Below, piece after piece: positions 51,044-59,748 of a stretch of 64,000 nt of DNA. Below the pieces are notes generated by a model that saw only the letters and a program-made list of their open reading frames with translations, was not told where the DNA came from and did not search any database. This DNA is from Mesorhizobium sp. B2-1-8 (GTDB taxonomy: Bacteria; Pseudomonadota; Alphaproteobacteria; Rhizobiales; Rhizobiaceae). Position numbers and translations under genes: made by a program. Position 1 is the first letter of the stretch. Every line of letters begins with the position of its first letter. The stretch spans positions 4,317,501 through 4,381,500 of the forward strand of contig NZ_CP083952.1 of NCBI RefSeq assembly GCF_006442545.2, read 5' to 3'.

Positions 51044-51973
51044 ATGGCGCCGCGCAAAGTCATCATCACCTGCGCCGTCACCGGTTCGGTGCACACGCCG
51101 TCGATGTCGCCCTATCTGCCGGTGACACCGGACCAGATTGCCGCGGACGCCATCGCGGCGGCCGAGGCCGGCGCCTCGATCCTGCATCTGCATGCCCGAG
51201 ACCCCAGGGACGGGCGGCCGACCGCCGATCCCGATGTGTTCATGCAGTTCCTGCCGCGCATCAAGCAGGCGACGTCGGCTGTCATCAACATCACCACCGG
51301 CGGTTCCTCGCTGATGACGCTCGACCAGCGGTTGGCGGCGCCGCTTCGGGCCGAGCCCGAGATGTGCTCTCTCAACATGGGCTCGATGAATTTCGCGCTG
51401 TTTCCGATGCTCGACAAGCCAAGGGAATGGCAACACGAATGGGAACCGAAGCTGCTCGAAGCCACGCGCGACACCATCTTCAAGAACACGTTCGCCGACA
51501 TGGAGGGCGTGCTCGAGCGGCTTGGCAAAGGCTGCGGCACCCGCTTCGAGTTCGAGTGCTACGATGTCGGCCACCTCTATTCGCTGGCGCATTTCCGCGA
51601 CCGGGGGCTGGTGTCGGGACCGCTGTTCATCCAGTTCGTGCTGGGCATACTGGGCGGCATCGGCGCCGACCCTGACAATCTTGTCCACATGAAGCGCATC
51701 GCCGACAAATTGTTCGGCGACAGCTACCAGTTCTCGGTGCTGGCCGCGGGCCGCAACCAGATTCCGCTGATATCGATCGCCGCCGCGATGGGCGGCAATG
51801 TCCGTGTCGGGCTGGAAGACAGCCTCTATGACGGCCGCCAATTGGCGAAATCCAACGCCGACCAGGTGCGCCGCATCCGTGGCATTCTCGACGGGCTTTC
51901 GCTGGAGGTTGCGACACCGGCGGAAGCGCGCGACATGCTGGCGCTCAAGGGCGGCGACCGGGTGGCTTTTTGA
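51044..51973 (+). CDS. BKACE (beta-keto acid cleavage) family enzyme
   Basis: A 309-residue TIM-barrel enzyme of the 3-keto-5-aminohexanoate-cleavage family. The zinc ligands are in 'ILHLHARDP'; 'ITCAVTGSVHTPS' is the N-terminal signature; 'NITTGGSS' and 'EFECYDVGHL' contribute to the site. It cleaves a beta-keto acid with acetyl-CoA into acetoacetate and a CoA ester. The actual beta-keto acid is unknown. It follows the aminotransferase by 5 bp, consistent with the amine being converted to a keto acid. Confidence 0.94.
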   Translation: MAPRKVIITCAVTGSVHTPSMSPYLPVTPDQIAADAIAAAEAGASILHLHARDPRDGRPTADPDVFMQFLPRIKQATSAVINITTGGSSLMTLDQRLAAPLRAEPEMCSLNMGSMNFALFPMLDKPREWQHEWEPKLLEATRDTIFKNTFADMEGVLERLGKGCGTRFEFECYDVGHLYSLAHFRDRGLVSGPLFIQFVLGILGGIGADPDNLVHMKRIADKLFGDSYQFSVLAAGRNQIPLISIAAAMGGNVRVGLEDSLYDGRQLAKSNADQVRRIRGILDGLSLEVATPAEARDMLALKGGDRVAF

Positions 51974-51982
51974 GACAAGACC

Positions 51983-52498
51983 GTGACTAATCCATCCAAT
52001 GATGTCCTCCTCCGCCCCGGCACCATCGATGATGTCGAAAACATCCATGCGGCGATCCTGAAGCTCGGTACCCATATCGGCGCGCCCGAGGAAATCGTCT
52101 CGACGGCGGACGACCTCAGAACCTGGGGCTTCGGCGAAAAGCCCGCCTTCTCGACCCTGATCGCCGAAGTCGGTGGCGAATTCGCCGGGCTTTGCCTGCA
52201 TTTCCCGATCTTCTCGACCTGGATGGGTCGGCCTGGCGTCTATGTGCAGGACCTCTATGTCGAGGACCGGTTCCGTGGCCGCAAGATCGGCGAACGCCTG
52301 CTGCGGCGCGTGGCGGCCGAGTGCCGTAGGGATGGCGGCGTGTATCTCAGGCTGTCCGTCGACACCGACAATGAGGGAGCCAAGACCTTTTACGAGAGGT
52401 TGGGCATTGCCTGGTCGAGTTACGAGCAGACGCAGAAAATCATCGGCGAGGCCTTTTTCGCCTTCGCCGACGCGTCGGAAAATGGGGAGCAGGAATGA
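51983..52498 (+). CDS. GNAT acetyltransferase, SSAT (diamine N-acetyltransferase)-like
   Basis: A 171-residue GNAT protein. 'YVQDLYVEDRFRGRKIGERL' is the acetyl-CoA-binding motif in the spermidine/spermine acetyltransferase style, followed by 'NEGAKTFYERLG'. 'ILKLGTHIGAPEEIV' occupies the N-terminal substrate region. A polyamine substrate is suggested by the next gene. GTG start. Its last codon overlaps the ATG of the deacetylase gene (52495-52498). Confidence 0.85.
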   Translation: MTNPSNDVLLRPGTIDDVENIHAAILKLGTHIGAPEEIVSTADDLRTWGFGEKPAFSTLIAEVGGEFAGLCLHFPIFSTWMGRPGVYVQDLYVEDRFRGRKIGERLLRRVAAECRRDGGVYLRLSVDTDNEGAKTFYERLGIAWSSYEQTQKIIGEAFFAFADASENGEQE

Positions 52499-53523
52499 AA
52501 GCCTTCTACGCGCAGGAGCAGAAGCGGCACGACCCCAAGGCCTTTCTTTCCAGCGGTGCGGCGCAACCCAACCCTGAAAAACCGGAACGCGTCGAAAGAT
52601 TGCTAGCCGGCGCAAAATCCGCCGGTTGCACGATCGAGCGACCGCGCGATCACGGCCTCGGCCCGGTCTCGGCGGTGCACACACCCGAATATCTCGACTT
52701 CCTCGAACATATTTTCGAACGCTGGCAGCGGATCGAAGGGGCGTCGGCCGAGGTCATCCCCAACATCCACCCGATCGCCCGCAACGGCTCCTATCCGGCC
52801 TCCGCTGTCGGCCAGGCCGGATACCACATGGCCGACACCGCTTGTCCAATCTCGGGCGAAACCTGGCATAGCGCGCTATGGAGCGCCTGGAGCGCGGTCG
52901 AGGCGGCGGAAACGGTGATGGCAGGCGCTTCCGGTGCCTATGCACTGTGCCGACCACCTGGCCATCACGCCTTTGCAGATGTCGCCGGCGGCTTCTGCTT
53001 CATCAACAATTCGGCCGTCGCGGCACAGGTGCTGCGCAGACAGGCTGCCCGCGTGGCGATCCTCGATGTCGACCTGCATCACGGCAATGGCACGCAAGGC
53101 ATTTTCTATGCGCGGCCTGACGTACTGACCGTTTCGCTTCATGCCGATCCCGTGCGCTTCTACCCGTTCTTCTGGGGCCATGCCGACGAGCGCGGTGAAG
53201 GTCCGGGACTTGGCTACAATTTCAACCTGCCGCTGCCGCGCAAATCCGCGGACGCGGCGTTTCTGGAGGCACTCGCCGTGGCGGTCCAGCGCATCCGCGC
53301 CTTCTCTCCCGATGCGCTGGTCGTGGCGCTCGGCCTCGACGCGTTCGAGGGCGATCCGTTCGGCGGGCTTTCGGTGACGACGCCAGGTTTCTCGCGCATC
53401 GGCGAGGCGATCACCCGGCTCGGCCTGCCGACGGTCATCGTCCAGGAAGGCGGCTATCTCTGCGACGCGCTCGGCGACAATCTCACCGCGTTCCTCACCG
53501 GTTTTGGCGGCAAGGCGCGGTGA
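52495..53523 (+). CDS. Histone-deacetylase-superfamily acetylpolyamine amidohydrolase
   Basis: A 342-residue zinc deacetylase. Active-site elements: 'CRPPGHHAFADVAGG' (His157-His158), 'LDVDLHHGNGTQGIFYA' (Asp193, His195 as zinc ligands), 'LGLDAFEGDPFGGL' and the catalytic tyrosine 'QEGGYLCDALGDN'. Its closest described type is acetylpolyamine amidohydrolase. It would undo what the coupled SSAT-like enzyme makes, or remove acetyl groups from external acetylpolyamines before catabolism. Confidence 0.92.
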   Translation: MKAFYAQEQKRHDPKAFLSSGAAQPNPEKPERVERLLAGAKSAGCTIERPRDHGLGPVSAVHTPEYLDFLEHIFERWQRIEGASAEVIPNIHPIARNGSYPASAVGQAGYHMADTACPISGETWHSALWSAWSAVEAAETVMAGASGAYALCRPPGHHAFADVAGGFCFINNSAVAAQVLRRQAARVAILDVDLHHGNGTQGIFYARPDVLTVSLHADPVRFYPFFWGHADERGEGPGLGYNFNLPLPRKSADAAFLEALAVAVQRIRAFSPDALVVALGLDAFEGDPFGGLSVTTPGFSRIGEAITRLGLPTVIVQEGGYLCDALGDNLTAFLTGFGGKAR

Positions 53524-53538
53524 CAATGCAAGCTCGCG

Positions 53539-54807
53539 TCAGGAGCGTTGCTGCCTGAGCATGGCAATCACCCGGTGCACGCTCTCCAGCGTTTCGTCGA
53601 TTTCGGACGCCGTATTGTAGTGCGCGATGCCGATGCGCACGACGCCCTGCTCGGCGGGAATGCCGAGTTGGTGGACGATTTCCCAGGCATAGTTGTGGCC
53701 CGACCACAGGAAAATGTTTTCGGCGTTCATCTGCCGCACAATCGTTTCGGGCACTATGCCGTCCACGGTGAAGGAGACAGTCGGGACACGCTCATGGATC
53801 CGCGCCGGATCAGCGATGCCGTGGATGGTCAGCCCGGAAATATCGGACAGGCCGTCGATCAGCCTTTGCGCCAACGGGTTTTCATAGGCGATGGAGGCTT
53901 CGAACGCCTTGGCAATCCTGCGCCTTCTCGACCCACTCTCGCCGGCCGAGGCGCCGAGATCAGCAAAATAGTCGACCGCTGCCGTGAGCCCGGCCATCAG
54001 TTCGATCTGCGGCGTGCCGAGTTCGAAGCGCTCCGGCAGGCCATTCGAGGAACAGCGGCATTTATAGGCTTTCAGGCCGTCGATGACTTCGCGCCGGCCC
54101 CACAATATGCCCGTGTGCGGACCGAAGAATTTGTAGGCGGAGCAGATCAGGAAATCGCAGCCGAGGTCCTGCACGTCGATCAGGCCATGCGGCGCGAATT
54201 GCACGGCATCGACATAAACCAGCGCGCCGGCGTTTTTTGCAAGTTGGGTCAAAGACTTGACCCGATTGATCGAGCCGGTGAGATTGCTGGCGTAGTTCAA
54301 CGCCACCAGCCGTGTCTTGCCGGACAGCAGACCTGCCAGCGTCGCCTCCTCGACCTGCCAGCTCTTCTCGTCGAACGGCAGCCAGTGCACGACGAGGCCA
54401 ACATCCTCGGCCAGTTGCAGCCAGGGCGACACATTGCCCTCATGGTCCATGCGGGTGAGGATGATCTCGTCGCCTGGCTTCATCGTGCGCCCGAGCGTTC
54501 GCGACATGTGATAGGTCAGCGTCGTCATGTTGGCGCCGATAATGATCTCCTGGGGGCTTGCGGCACCGAGGAAATCGGCCATCGCCAGATGCGCCTCGTC
54601 AACGATCTGCTGCGCCGCGATCGTCGTTTCAAAATAGCCGCCAAGATTGGCATTGGTCGTGAGCAGGCAGCGCGACACCGCGTCGGCCACAGCCTGCGGC
54701 ACCTGCGTGCCGGCAGGATTGTCGAGATAAATACGCCGCCGGCCCTTGCCGGTCAGCGAGAGAGCGGGGAATTTTCCACGCACGGCCTCGATCGGGAAAT
54801 CCACCAT
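53539..54807 (-). CDS. Class V aminotransferase / cysteine-desulfurase-like protein
   Basis: A 422-residue PLP enzyme of the cysteine desulfurase-like (VC1184) family. The PLP lysine is in 'CSAYKFFGPHTGILWG'; 'VDAVQFAPHGLIDVQ' and 'LDNPAGTQVPQAV' are family blocks. It lacks the SufS/NifS active-site cysteine loop context, so a desulfurase is not assured. It faces the amine cluster convergently and lies 47 bp behind the aldo/keto reductase gene in the same operon. Confidence 0.9.
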   Translation of the reverse strand: MVDFPIEAVRGKFPALSLTGKGRRRIYLDNPAGTQVPQAVADAVSRCLLTTNANLGGYFETTIAAQQIVDEAHLAMADFLGAASPQEIIIGANMTTLTYHMSRTLGRTMKPGDEIILTRMDHEGNVSPWLQLAEDVGLVVHWLPFDEKSWQVEEATLAGLLSGKTRLVALNYASNLTGSINRVKSLTQLAKNAGALVYVDAVQFAPHGLIDVQDLGCDFLICSAYKFFGPHTGILWGRREVIDGLKAYKCRCSSNGLPERFELGTPQIELMAGLTAAVDYFADLGASAGESGSRRRRIAKAFEASIAYENPLAQRLIDGLSDISGLTIHGIADPARIHERVPTVSFTVDGIVPETIVRQMNAENIFLWSGHNYAWEIVHQLGIPAEQGVVRIGIAHYNTASEIDETLESVHRVIAMLRQQRS

Positions 54808-54854
54808 CGTCTCCACCCCTTTGCTGTTGTTCGACAATTCCGCAGCCGGCCAGG

Positions 54855-55922
54855 TCACGGACAGGGATTGCCGACCCGCTGGTGAATGGCGTCCACCGCC
54901 TTCTGCATCTCTTCGGTCCAGACGACATCCACCGAGGACAGCGCCATTTCCAGCTGCGAAATGGTTGTCGCGCCGATGATGTTGGAGGTCACGAAGGGGC
55001 GGCTCGAGACATAGGCATTGGCAAACAGCGCCGGCTCCAGGCCGAAAGAGCGCGCCAGTTCATTGTATTCGAGCTGCGCTTCGGCGGCATTGGGCGTCTC
55101 ATAACGCTGACCGCGATTGAACAGTTGCGAGCGCGAGCCCTGCGGGCGGGCGCCGTGATCGTATTTGCCGGTCAGATAACCCTGCGCCAGTGGCGAATAG
55201 GCGAGCAGCGACACCCCTTCGCGCTCGCAAACCTCGGCGAGGTTCACCTCGAAGGTGCGGTTGACGAGGTTGTAGGCGTTCTGGATCGAGGCGACGCGTG
55301 GACCGATCCCCCTGTCGGCCTCCGCCAGGAAGCGCATCAGGCCCCAAGAACTCTCGTTCGAAAGACCGAAATGGCGGATTTTCCCTGCCTTCACCAGTTC
55401 CTCGAACACCGCGAGCGTCTCGGCGATCGGCGTTTCGCCGGCTGGTGCGCCGACAGCATCGGCACGGCGCGCCACCGCGCCGACACGCGTCGGGTTGGCG
55501 CCCCAGGGAATGTCGCGCTCCGGCCAGTGGATCTGATAAAGGTCGACATAGTCCGTGCCGAGCTTGGCCAGCGACTTGTCGATGGCATCAAAGATATCGG
55601 CCCGCACCAATTGCGAGGGTCGGTCGCCGCGAAACCAGGCATTGGCCGTGCGACCGACGACCTTTGAGGCAAGGATCACCTTGTCGCGATTGCCCTTGGA
55701 CTTCATCCAGCTGCCGATGATCTTCTCGGTCCGCCCTTGCGTCTCGGCCTTGGGCGGGATCGGATAGAGTTCGGCGGTGTCGATGAAATTGACGCCACGC
55801 GAGAAGGCCAGGTCCATCTGGGCATGGCCCTCGGCCTCGGTGTTCTGCTGGCCCCAGGTCATCGAACCAAGGCAAATCTGGGTAACAAGAAGATCGGTCC
55901 GACCGAGACGGCGTTTGTGCAT
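54855..55922 (-). CDS. Aldo/keto reductase
   Basis: A 355-residue NADPH-dependent aldo/keto reductase, Tas-like in size. The catalytic tetrad includes Asp and Tyr in 'FIDTAELYP', Lys in 'VILASKVVG' and His in 'YQIHWPER'. NADP-binding is seen in 'YSPLAQGYLTGKYD' and the C-terminal 'SNIIGATTISQLE'. Substrate unknown. ATG at 55922 follows 'ggag'; the longer frame is unlikely. Confidence 0.93.
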   Translation of the reverse strand: MHKRRLGRTDLLVTQICLGSMTWGQQNTEAEGHAQMDLAFSRGVNFIDTAELYPIPPKAETQGRTEKIIGSWMKSKGNRDKVILASKVVGRTANAWFRGDRPSQLVRADIFDAIDKSLAKLGTDYVDLYQIHWPERDIPWGANPTRVGAVARRADAVGAPAGETPIAETLAVFEELVKAGKIRHFGLSNESSWGLMRFLAEADRGIGPRVASIQNAYNLVNRTFEVNLAEVCEREGVSLLAYSPLAQGYLTGKYDHGARPQGSRSQLFNRGQRYETPNAAEAQLEYNELARSFGLEPALFANAYVSSRPFVTSNIIGATTISQLEMALSSVDVVWTEEMQKAVDAIHQRVGNPCP

Positions 55923-56041
55923 GGAATTCTGCTCCGGAGGGAAGGTCTGCGCGGCTGCGCCGGGAGGAATTCGCATCTTATAGGAAAAGCGGAGGCGCTC
56001 TCCAAGCCTCGCCGGGCCGACTTTTGCGTGAGCGGAGACGG

Positions 56042-56506
56042 TTAGCGGCCTGCGGCAGCCACGGCGGCGCGGCGCTTGGCCTCGTCGATCAGCATATTGG
56101 CCACCTGCATGCGGACCATGGCGCGCTGGCGCAGATGCGGGGCAACGCGGTCGGGATGGTTGGAGAAGGCAAAGCTGCGGCGCATGCGGCCGAAATCGGC
56201 AAGGCCCTTGGGCTGATTCAGTCCCAGTTCGACCGCGATCGATTCAGGATCGATTGGCGGCAATGCTTCCTCCGGCTTCGGCTCTTCGCCAGCCAGGGCC
56301 AGCCTGGCCTGTTCGAGCAAGGCGGCGAATTCGCCGGCCAGATCGGCACCGGCCTCGCGATATTCCGCGGCGGATACCTTGATGCGGCCGGAATGGAGTT
56401 CATCGGCGACCGAGAGATAGTCGAACGGGATGGATGGGCGCGCGCCGGTCTCCGCGCCCTTGATGCCGTCGCCCTTGTCGGAGGCGACGAAGAGGTCGTC
56501 GAGCAA
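56042..56506 (-). CDS. J-domain-like hypothetical protein
   Basis: A protein of at least 154 residues with a C-terminal J-domain-like segment: 'SFAFSNHPDRVAPHLRQRAM' contains the HPD triad. The N-terminal half is acidic. Its start is unclear. The only standard in-frame codon after a stop is TTG at 56506, which has no ribosome site. A perfect 'gggagg' stands 5 nt ahead of an in-frame ATC codon at 56542. A non-canonical start or a mutated ATG is possible. Confidence 0.72.
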   Translation of the reverse strand: MLDDLFVASDKGDGIKGAETGARPSIPFDYLSVADELHSGRIKVSAAEYREAGADLAGEFAALLEQARLALAGEEPKPEEALPPIDPESIAVELGLNQPKGLADFGRMRRSFAFSNHPDRVAPHLRQRAMVRMQVANMLIDEAKRRAAVAAAGR

Positions 56507-56867
56507 CGAAGCGAAATCACGCTTGGCGCTGGTAGCGATGTCAGCCTCCCGCTTGCCTGACTGTCTGGACTACAAAGTAGAACCGGCTCGTTAAAAATAC
56601 ATGCCACCGATGTGAACGAATTTAGCCGTTGCGAGGATTGCGATCGAGGATCAATGCTCCTCAAACGAAGAAGCCGGACTGCACCTTTATGCAGTCCGGG
56701 ATGTGCCAGCTTCGAAGCCTACGATTGGCGCCGCGCAAGAGTTTCACCGGGCCGCAAAAAAATTCTAAAAATCATCCGGACATGGCAGGCATGCAAATGC
56801 TGCACTGCACAATCTTCACGATTCACCTATACTGTCTGGCGTGGAGGACCAACCAGGAGCCTGAACC
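56507..56867. other. Interval with one hairpin, otherwise no gene
   Basis: A 10-bp perfect hairpin (56674-56683 with 56690-56699) lies in the middle; leftward it is followed by 'cttcttcgtttg', a poor T-run. 'tatact' at 56828-56833 is a good -10 for the 54-residue gene, but the -35 is weak. The far left end may contain the extra N-terminal codons of the J-like gene. Confidence 0.4.
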
Positions 56868-57032
56868 ATGGGTTTCTTCACGGAAATGTTCGCCCGGCCG
56901 CGCCCGCAGGAACATCAGAGATATCGCGCGGCGCTCGCACTGCTTTATTCCATGAGCAACGCCGAGCGCGCCGACATCGGCATCAAGCCTGCCGATTTCC
57001 CGCGCATCGCCCGCGAAATGTCCATCCGCTAG
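56868..57032 (+). CDS. Small basic protein, DUF1127-like
   Basis: A 54-residue protein beginning 'MGFFTEMFARPRPQE', with the DUF1127-like end 'NAERADIGIKPADFPRIARE' typical of small arginine-rich rhizobial proteins. 'aggag' lies 8 nt upstream of the ATG. Length and motif position fit. Other members affect phosphate metabolism and RNA turnover, but the role here is unknown. Confidence 0.8.
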   Translation: MGFFTEMFARPRPQEHQRYRAALALLYSMSNAERADIGIKPADFPRIAREMSIR

Positions 57033-57040
57033 GCAGGTGG

Positions 57041-57072
57041 CGAGATGTCCCGGATCGATACGGGACATCTCG
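57041..57072. terminator. 12-bp hairpin between convergent genes
   Basis: A perfect 12-bp stem (57041-57052 with 57061-57072) and 8-nt loop, 8 bp after the small gene's stop and 11 bp from the DUF1993 stop. No T-tract. It is probably a bidirectional end. Confidence 0.6.
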
Positions 57073-57083
57073 AACGTCACTCC

Positions 57084-57590
57084 TCAACGCGATCCCAGGA
57101 ATGTCGCCTTTCCCAGCGGCACGCCATTGTGGCGAAGGATGTCGTAGGCGGTGGTGAGGTGGAAATAGAAGTTGGGCATGGCAGCGTGCAGCAGATACTG
57201 CATGCCGCTCAATGTGGTTTCCCGGCCCCCCAGCTTCAACTCGATCATCCTGTCATCCGACCCGTCGATATCGGCTGCCGAAAAAGTCGCCAAATAGGCG
57301 ACAGTCTTGGCGATCCTCGCTTCGAGTTCGGCAAAGCTTGCTTCATTGTCCTCGTATTTCGGCACTTCGCGGCCGGCCAGACGTGACGGCGCGCCCTTGG
57401 CATGGTCGGTTGCGATCTGCACCTGCCGGGTCAGCGCGAACATGTCGGGCGCGAGCCGCGCCGTCAAAAACACCTGCGGATCGATCTTGCGGTCAAGCGC
57501 ATTCTGTTCGGCTGCCGCCAGCACACTGGAAAGTGCCTTCAGCCTGGCTGAAAACACGGGCACGGATGCCTCATACATCGATATCGTCAC
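57084..57590 (-). CDS. DUF1993 family protein
   Basis: A 168-residue helical protein of the DUF1993 (DinB-like four-helix) family: 'MYEASVPVFSARLKALSSVL', 'LAPDMFALTRQVQIATDHAKG' (in parts) and 'PNFYFHLTTAYDILRHNGVP'. Function unknown. It is single and convergent with the DUF1127-like gene. Confidence 0.92.
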   Translation of the reverse strand: MTISMYEASVPVFSARLKALSSVLAAAEQNALDRKIDPQVFLTARLAPDMFALTRQVQIATDHAKGAPSRLAGREVPKYEDNEASFAELEARIAKTVAYLATFSAADIDGSDDRMIELKLGGRETTLSGMQYLLHAAMPNFYFHLTTAYDILRHNGVPLGKATFLGSR

Positions 57591-57728
57591 GTCAGATCTC
57601 CTGTCCGGCAGGAACGCCGGCGGGAACCTAGCGCCCTCAGGCGCGATTCTTCAAGCTGAAGCCGGACGGCGTCACCACGTCGCCGCAATCGCCATGGTAG
57701 AATCTTCGTTATCGAGTGGAGATTCCCG

Positions 57729-58778
57729 ATGAGACGCGTCCTTCTGGCAGCGACTGCCCTTCTCTCCCTTGCCACGACAGGCCAGACCGCATTGGCCGCC
57801 AGCGATACGCCCGAAGCGCCTTACGTCGATGATCGGTCGAGCGCGGACGCGGTCGTCCGCTCTCTCTACAGCGCCATCAACCGCCATGAATTCGCCCGCG
57901 CCTGGGGCTACTATGGAGATACAAAGCCGGCAAAGGATTTCGATACGTTCGTCAAAGGCTATGACGGCACCGACACTGTGGAGGTCAAGACCGGTCCTAT
58001 CTCGGACGAGGGCGCGGCGGGCAGCATCTATTACAACGTCCCGGTTGCCATCCAGGCAACCGACAAGAAGGGCGAAGCGAAGGTTTTCGCCGGCTGCTAC
58101 ACGCTGCGCCAGGTCAATGCCCAAATCCAGGCGCCGCCCTTCCAGCCGATCTTTATCGACAAGGGGGCGCTGAAGCCCTCCACCGCGGATTTCGACGAAG
58201 CGCTGCCGCCAGGCTGCGGCGACGGTCCGCCGCCACCGAAGAAGGATGCCGCACTGGAACAGGCCAAGAAGGCCTTTCTGGCTGGCTATGCCGACCAGTG
58301 TGACAAAAATCTTCTAGCCAACGAGCCGGAAACTTTCTCGATCAAATACAGGGACAAGGACGCGGCCGCCGGCGATCCCGACCGGGAAACGCGGCTTTTC
58401 CATTTCGCCTGCTCTGCCGCGGCCTATAATGAAAACTCCATCTACTACATGAGCGATGATGTATCTGGTGTCAGGCAGTTGCAGTTCACCGAGCCTGAGA
58501 TGGATATCCGCTACGTCAACAACGACAGCGAGGGCAAGGTCGAGTCCATGCACATTGTCGGCTTCCGGACGACAGGCTGGGCGACCAATTCCAACTATGA
58601 CAAGGACGCCCACACGATCACCACCTTCAACAAATGGCGCGGCGCCGGCGATGCCTCGTCATCGGGCACCTATCTGTTCCGCAACGGCGATTTCTCGCTG
58701 GTCCAGTATGATGTCGATGCGTCCTATCACGGCGAGCAGAACCCTGAGACAGTCGTCGACTACAACACCGCGCCCTGA
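57729..58778 (+). CDS. Secreted DUF1176-like protein
   Basis: A 349-residue exported protein. Signal peptide about 1-24 ('TTGQTALAAS'). 'SADAVVRSLYSAINRHEFAR' starts an N-terminal module. The C-terminal half reads like DUF1176: 'FHFACSAAAYNENSIYYMSD', 'GAGDASSSGTYLFRNGDFSL', 'YDVDASYHGEQNPETVVDY'. Function unknown; cysteines may be disulfide-bonded. Plus strand, isolated. Confidence 0.82.
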   Translation: MRRVLLAATALLSLATTGQTALAASDTPEAPYVDDRSSADAVVRSLYSAINRHEFARAWGYYGDTKPAKDFDTFVKGYDGTDTVEVKTGPISDEGAAGSIYYNVPVAIQATDKKGEAKVFAGCYTLRQVNAQIQAPPFQPIFIDKGALKPSTADFDEALPPGCGDGPPPPKKDAALEQAKKAFLAGYADQCDKNLLANEPETFSIKYRDKDAAAGDPDRETRLFHFACSAAAYNENSIYYMSDDVSGVRQLQFTEPEMDIRYVNNDSEGKVESMHIVGFRTTGWATNSNYDKDAHTITTFNKWRGAGDASSSGTYLFRNGDFSLVQYDVDASYHGEQNPETVVDYNTAP

Positions 58779-58807
58779 AAATACCCCGGGCTTGCAGTCA
58801 GCGTCGT

Positions 58808-59716
58808 TCAAGGCGCCTTCGACAGCATCCAGTTGAGAGTACCGCGCCAGTCGACCATGCGAATCGGCGTGCCATGCGTGCCGGTTTCGAAGCGGACGAA
58901 GCGGGTCGGATAGGCCTTCGACCTGGCTAGGATGGAGCGGAAGAACGCTTCCTGATTGGCCACGGGAAAGACCACATCATGGCTGCCCTGGCCGAAGAAC
59001 ACCGGCACGCGACGCTTGAAGGCGGGACTTGCAAGAAAGCCCTCGTCCCACAGCGATCCGAGCAGCAGCAGTCCATCCACGCGGGCGCCAGTATCCTTGC
59101 GTGCGGCAAGCTTCCAGCACAGCGCACCGCCCATCGAGCCGCAAGCGATGAAGATTTTCGCGCCCGGGGACTGTTCGGCATAGTGCTCGATCAGGGCCGC
59201 GATCAGTGCTGCGCCCTTGTCGCCGAAATCAGGAAAATCAGGTGTGATATAGAGCCCGCCATTGCCGGCCATCAGGTTCTTGAGGCGGTTGAAATTGCCA
59301 CCGAAGGTGAAGTCGTCGACGCCTTGCTTGCGGCTGCCGCCCTGCCCGTGCAGATAGAGCACGATGACGGCGGCGCCTTGCGTCTTGCCGACGGCGACAT
59401 GCCTGACATCGCCGGCGTCCGTCTTCAACATCAGATCCTGCTGCACCTTGCGCACGCCGGTGTCGGTGTACTGGCGGTGCACGCGCTTTTCCGGCACCTC
59501 GTCGCGCTGGTTGATGTCGCGCATTTCACGGTAGTCGAGGACGGTGTAGGCGCCGTCGCTGTCGGACGAGAGCGTCGCCGGATAGGCGAAGAGATCGTCC
59601 TTGAAGGGTTTGAGCGTGAGAACATCAGCGTAGGCTGCGATCGGAAATATGATTGCAGCCAGAAAGGCCAGGAAAGCGCAAGGTAAGCAGCGGCGAAGCA
59701 AGAAAGGGAATGCCAT
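58808..59716 (-). CDS. Secreted alpha/beta hydrolase
   Basis: A 302-residue exported protein. The signal peptide covers about 1-30 ('LPCAFLAFLAAIIFPIAAYA'). The nucleophile serine lies in 'FIACGSMGGALCWK', an oxyanion HG in 'VLYLHGQGGSRKQG', acid near 'GQGSHDVVFP' and His in 'FETGTHGTPIRM'. Substrate unknown. It lies 32 bp after the molybdopterin-linked gene on the same strand and could be the last member of that operon, though its function is unrelated. Confidence 0.85.
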   Translation of the reverse strand: MAFPFLLRRCLPCAFLAFLAAIIFPIAAYADVLTLKPFKDDLFAYPATLSSDSDGAYTVLDYREMRDINQRDEVPEKRVHRQYTDTGVRKVQQDLMLKTDAGDVRHVAVGKTQGAAVIVLYLHGQGGSRKQGVDDFTFGGNFNRLKNLMAGNGGLYITPDFPDFGDKGAALIAALIEHYAEQSPGAKIFIACGSMGGALCWKLAARKDTGARVDGLLLLGSLWDEGFLASPAFKRRVPVFFGQGSHDVVFPVANQEAFFRSILARSKAYPTRFVRFETGTHGTPIRMVDWRGTLNWMLSKAP

Positions 59717-59748
59717 ACCGAAGGCATGCGGAATACAGGCCGGGTTTG

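Noticed and set aside
50876..52684. A 602-codon minus-strand frame opposite the BKACE and GNAT genes
   Set aside because: Overlaps three well-supported genes and has no family resemblance.
53548..54885. A 445-codon plus-strand frame opposite the class V PLP gene
   Set aside because: Shadow of the real gene with clear catalytic motifs on the minus strand.
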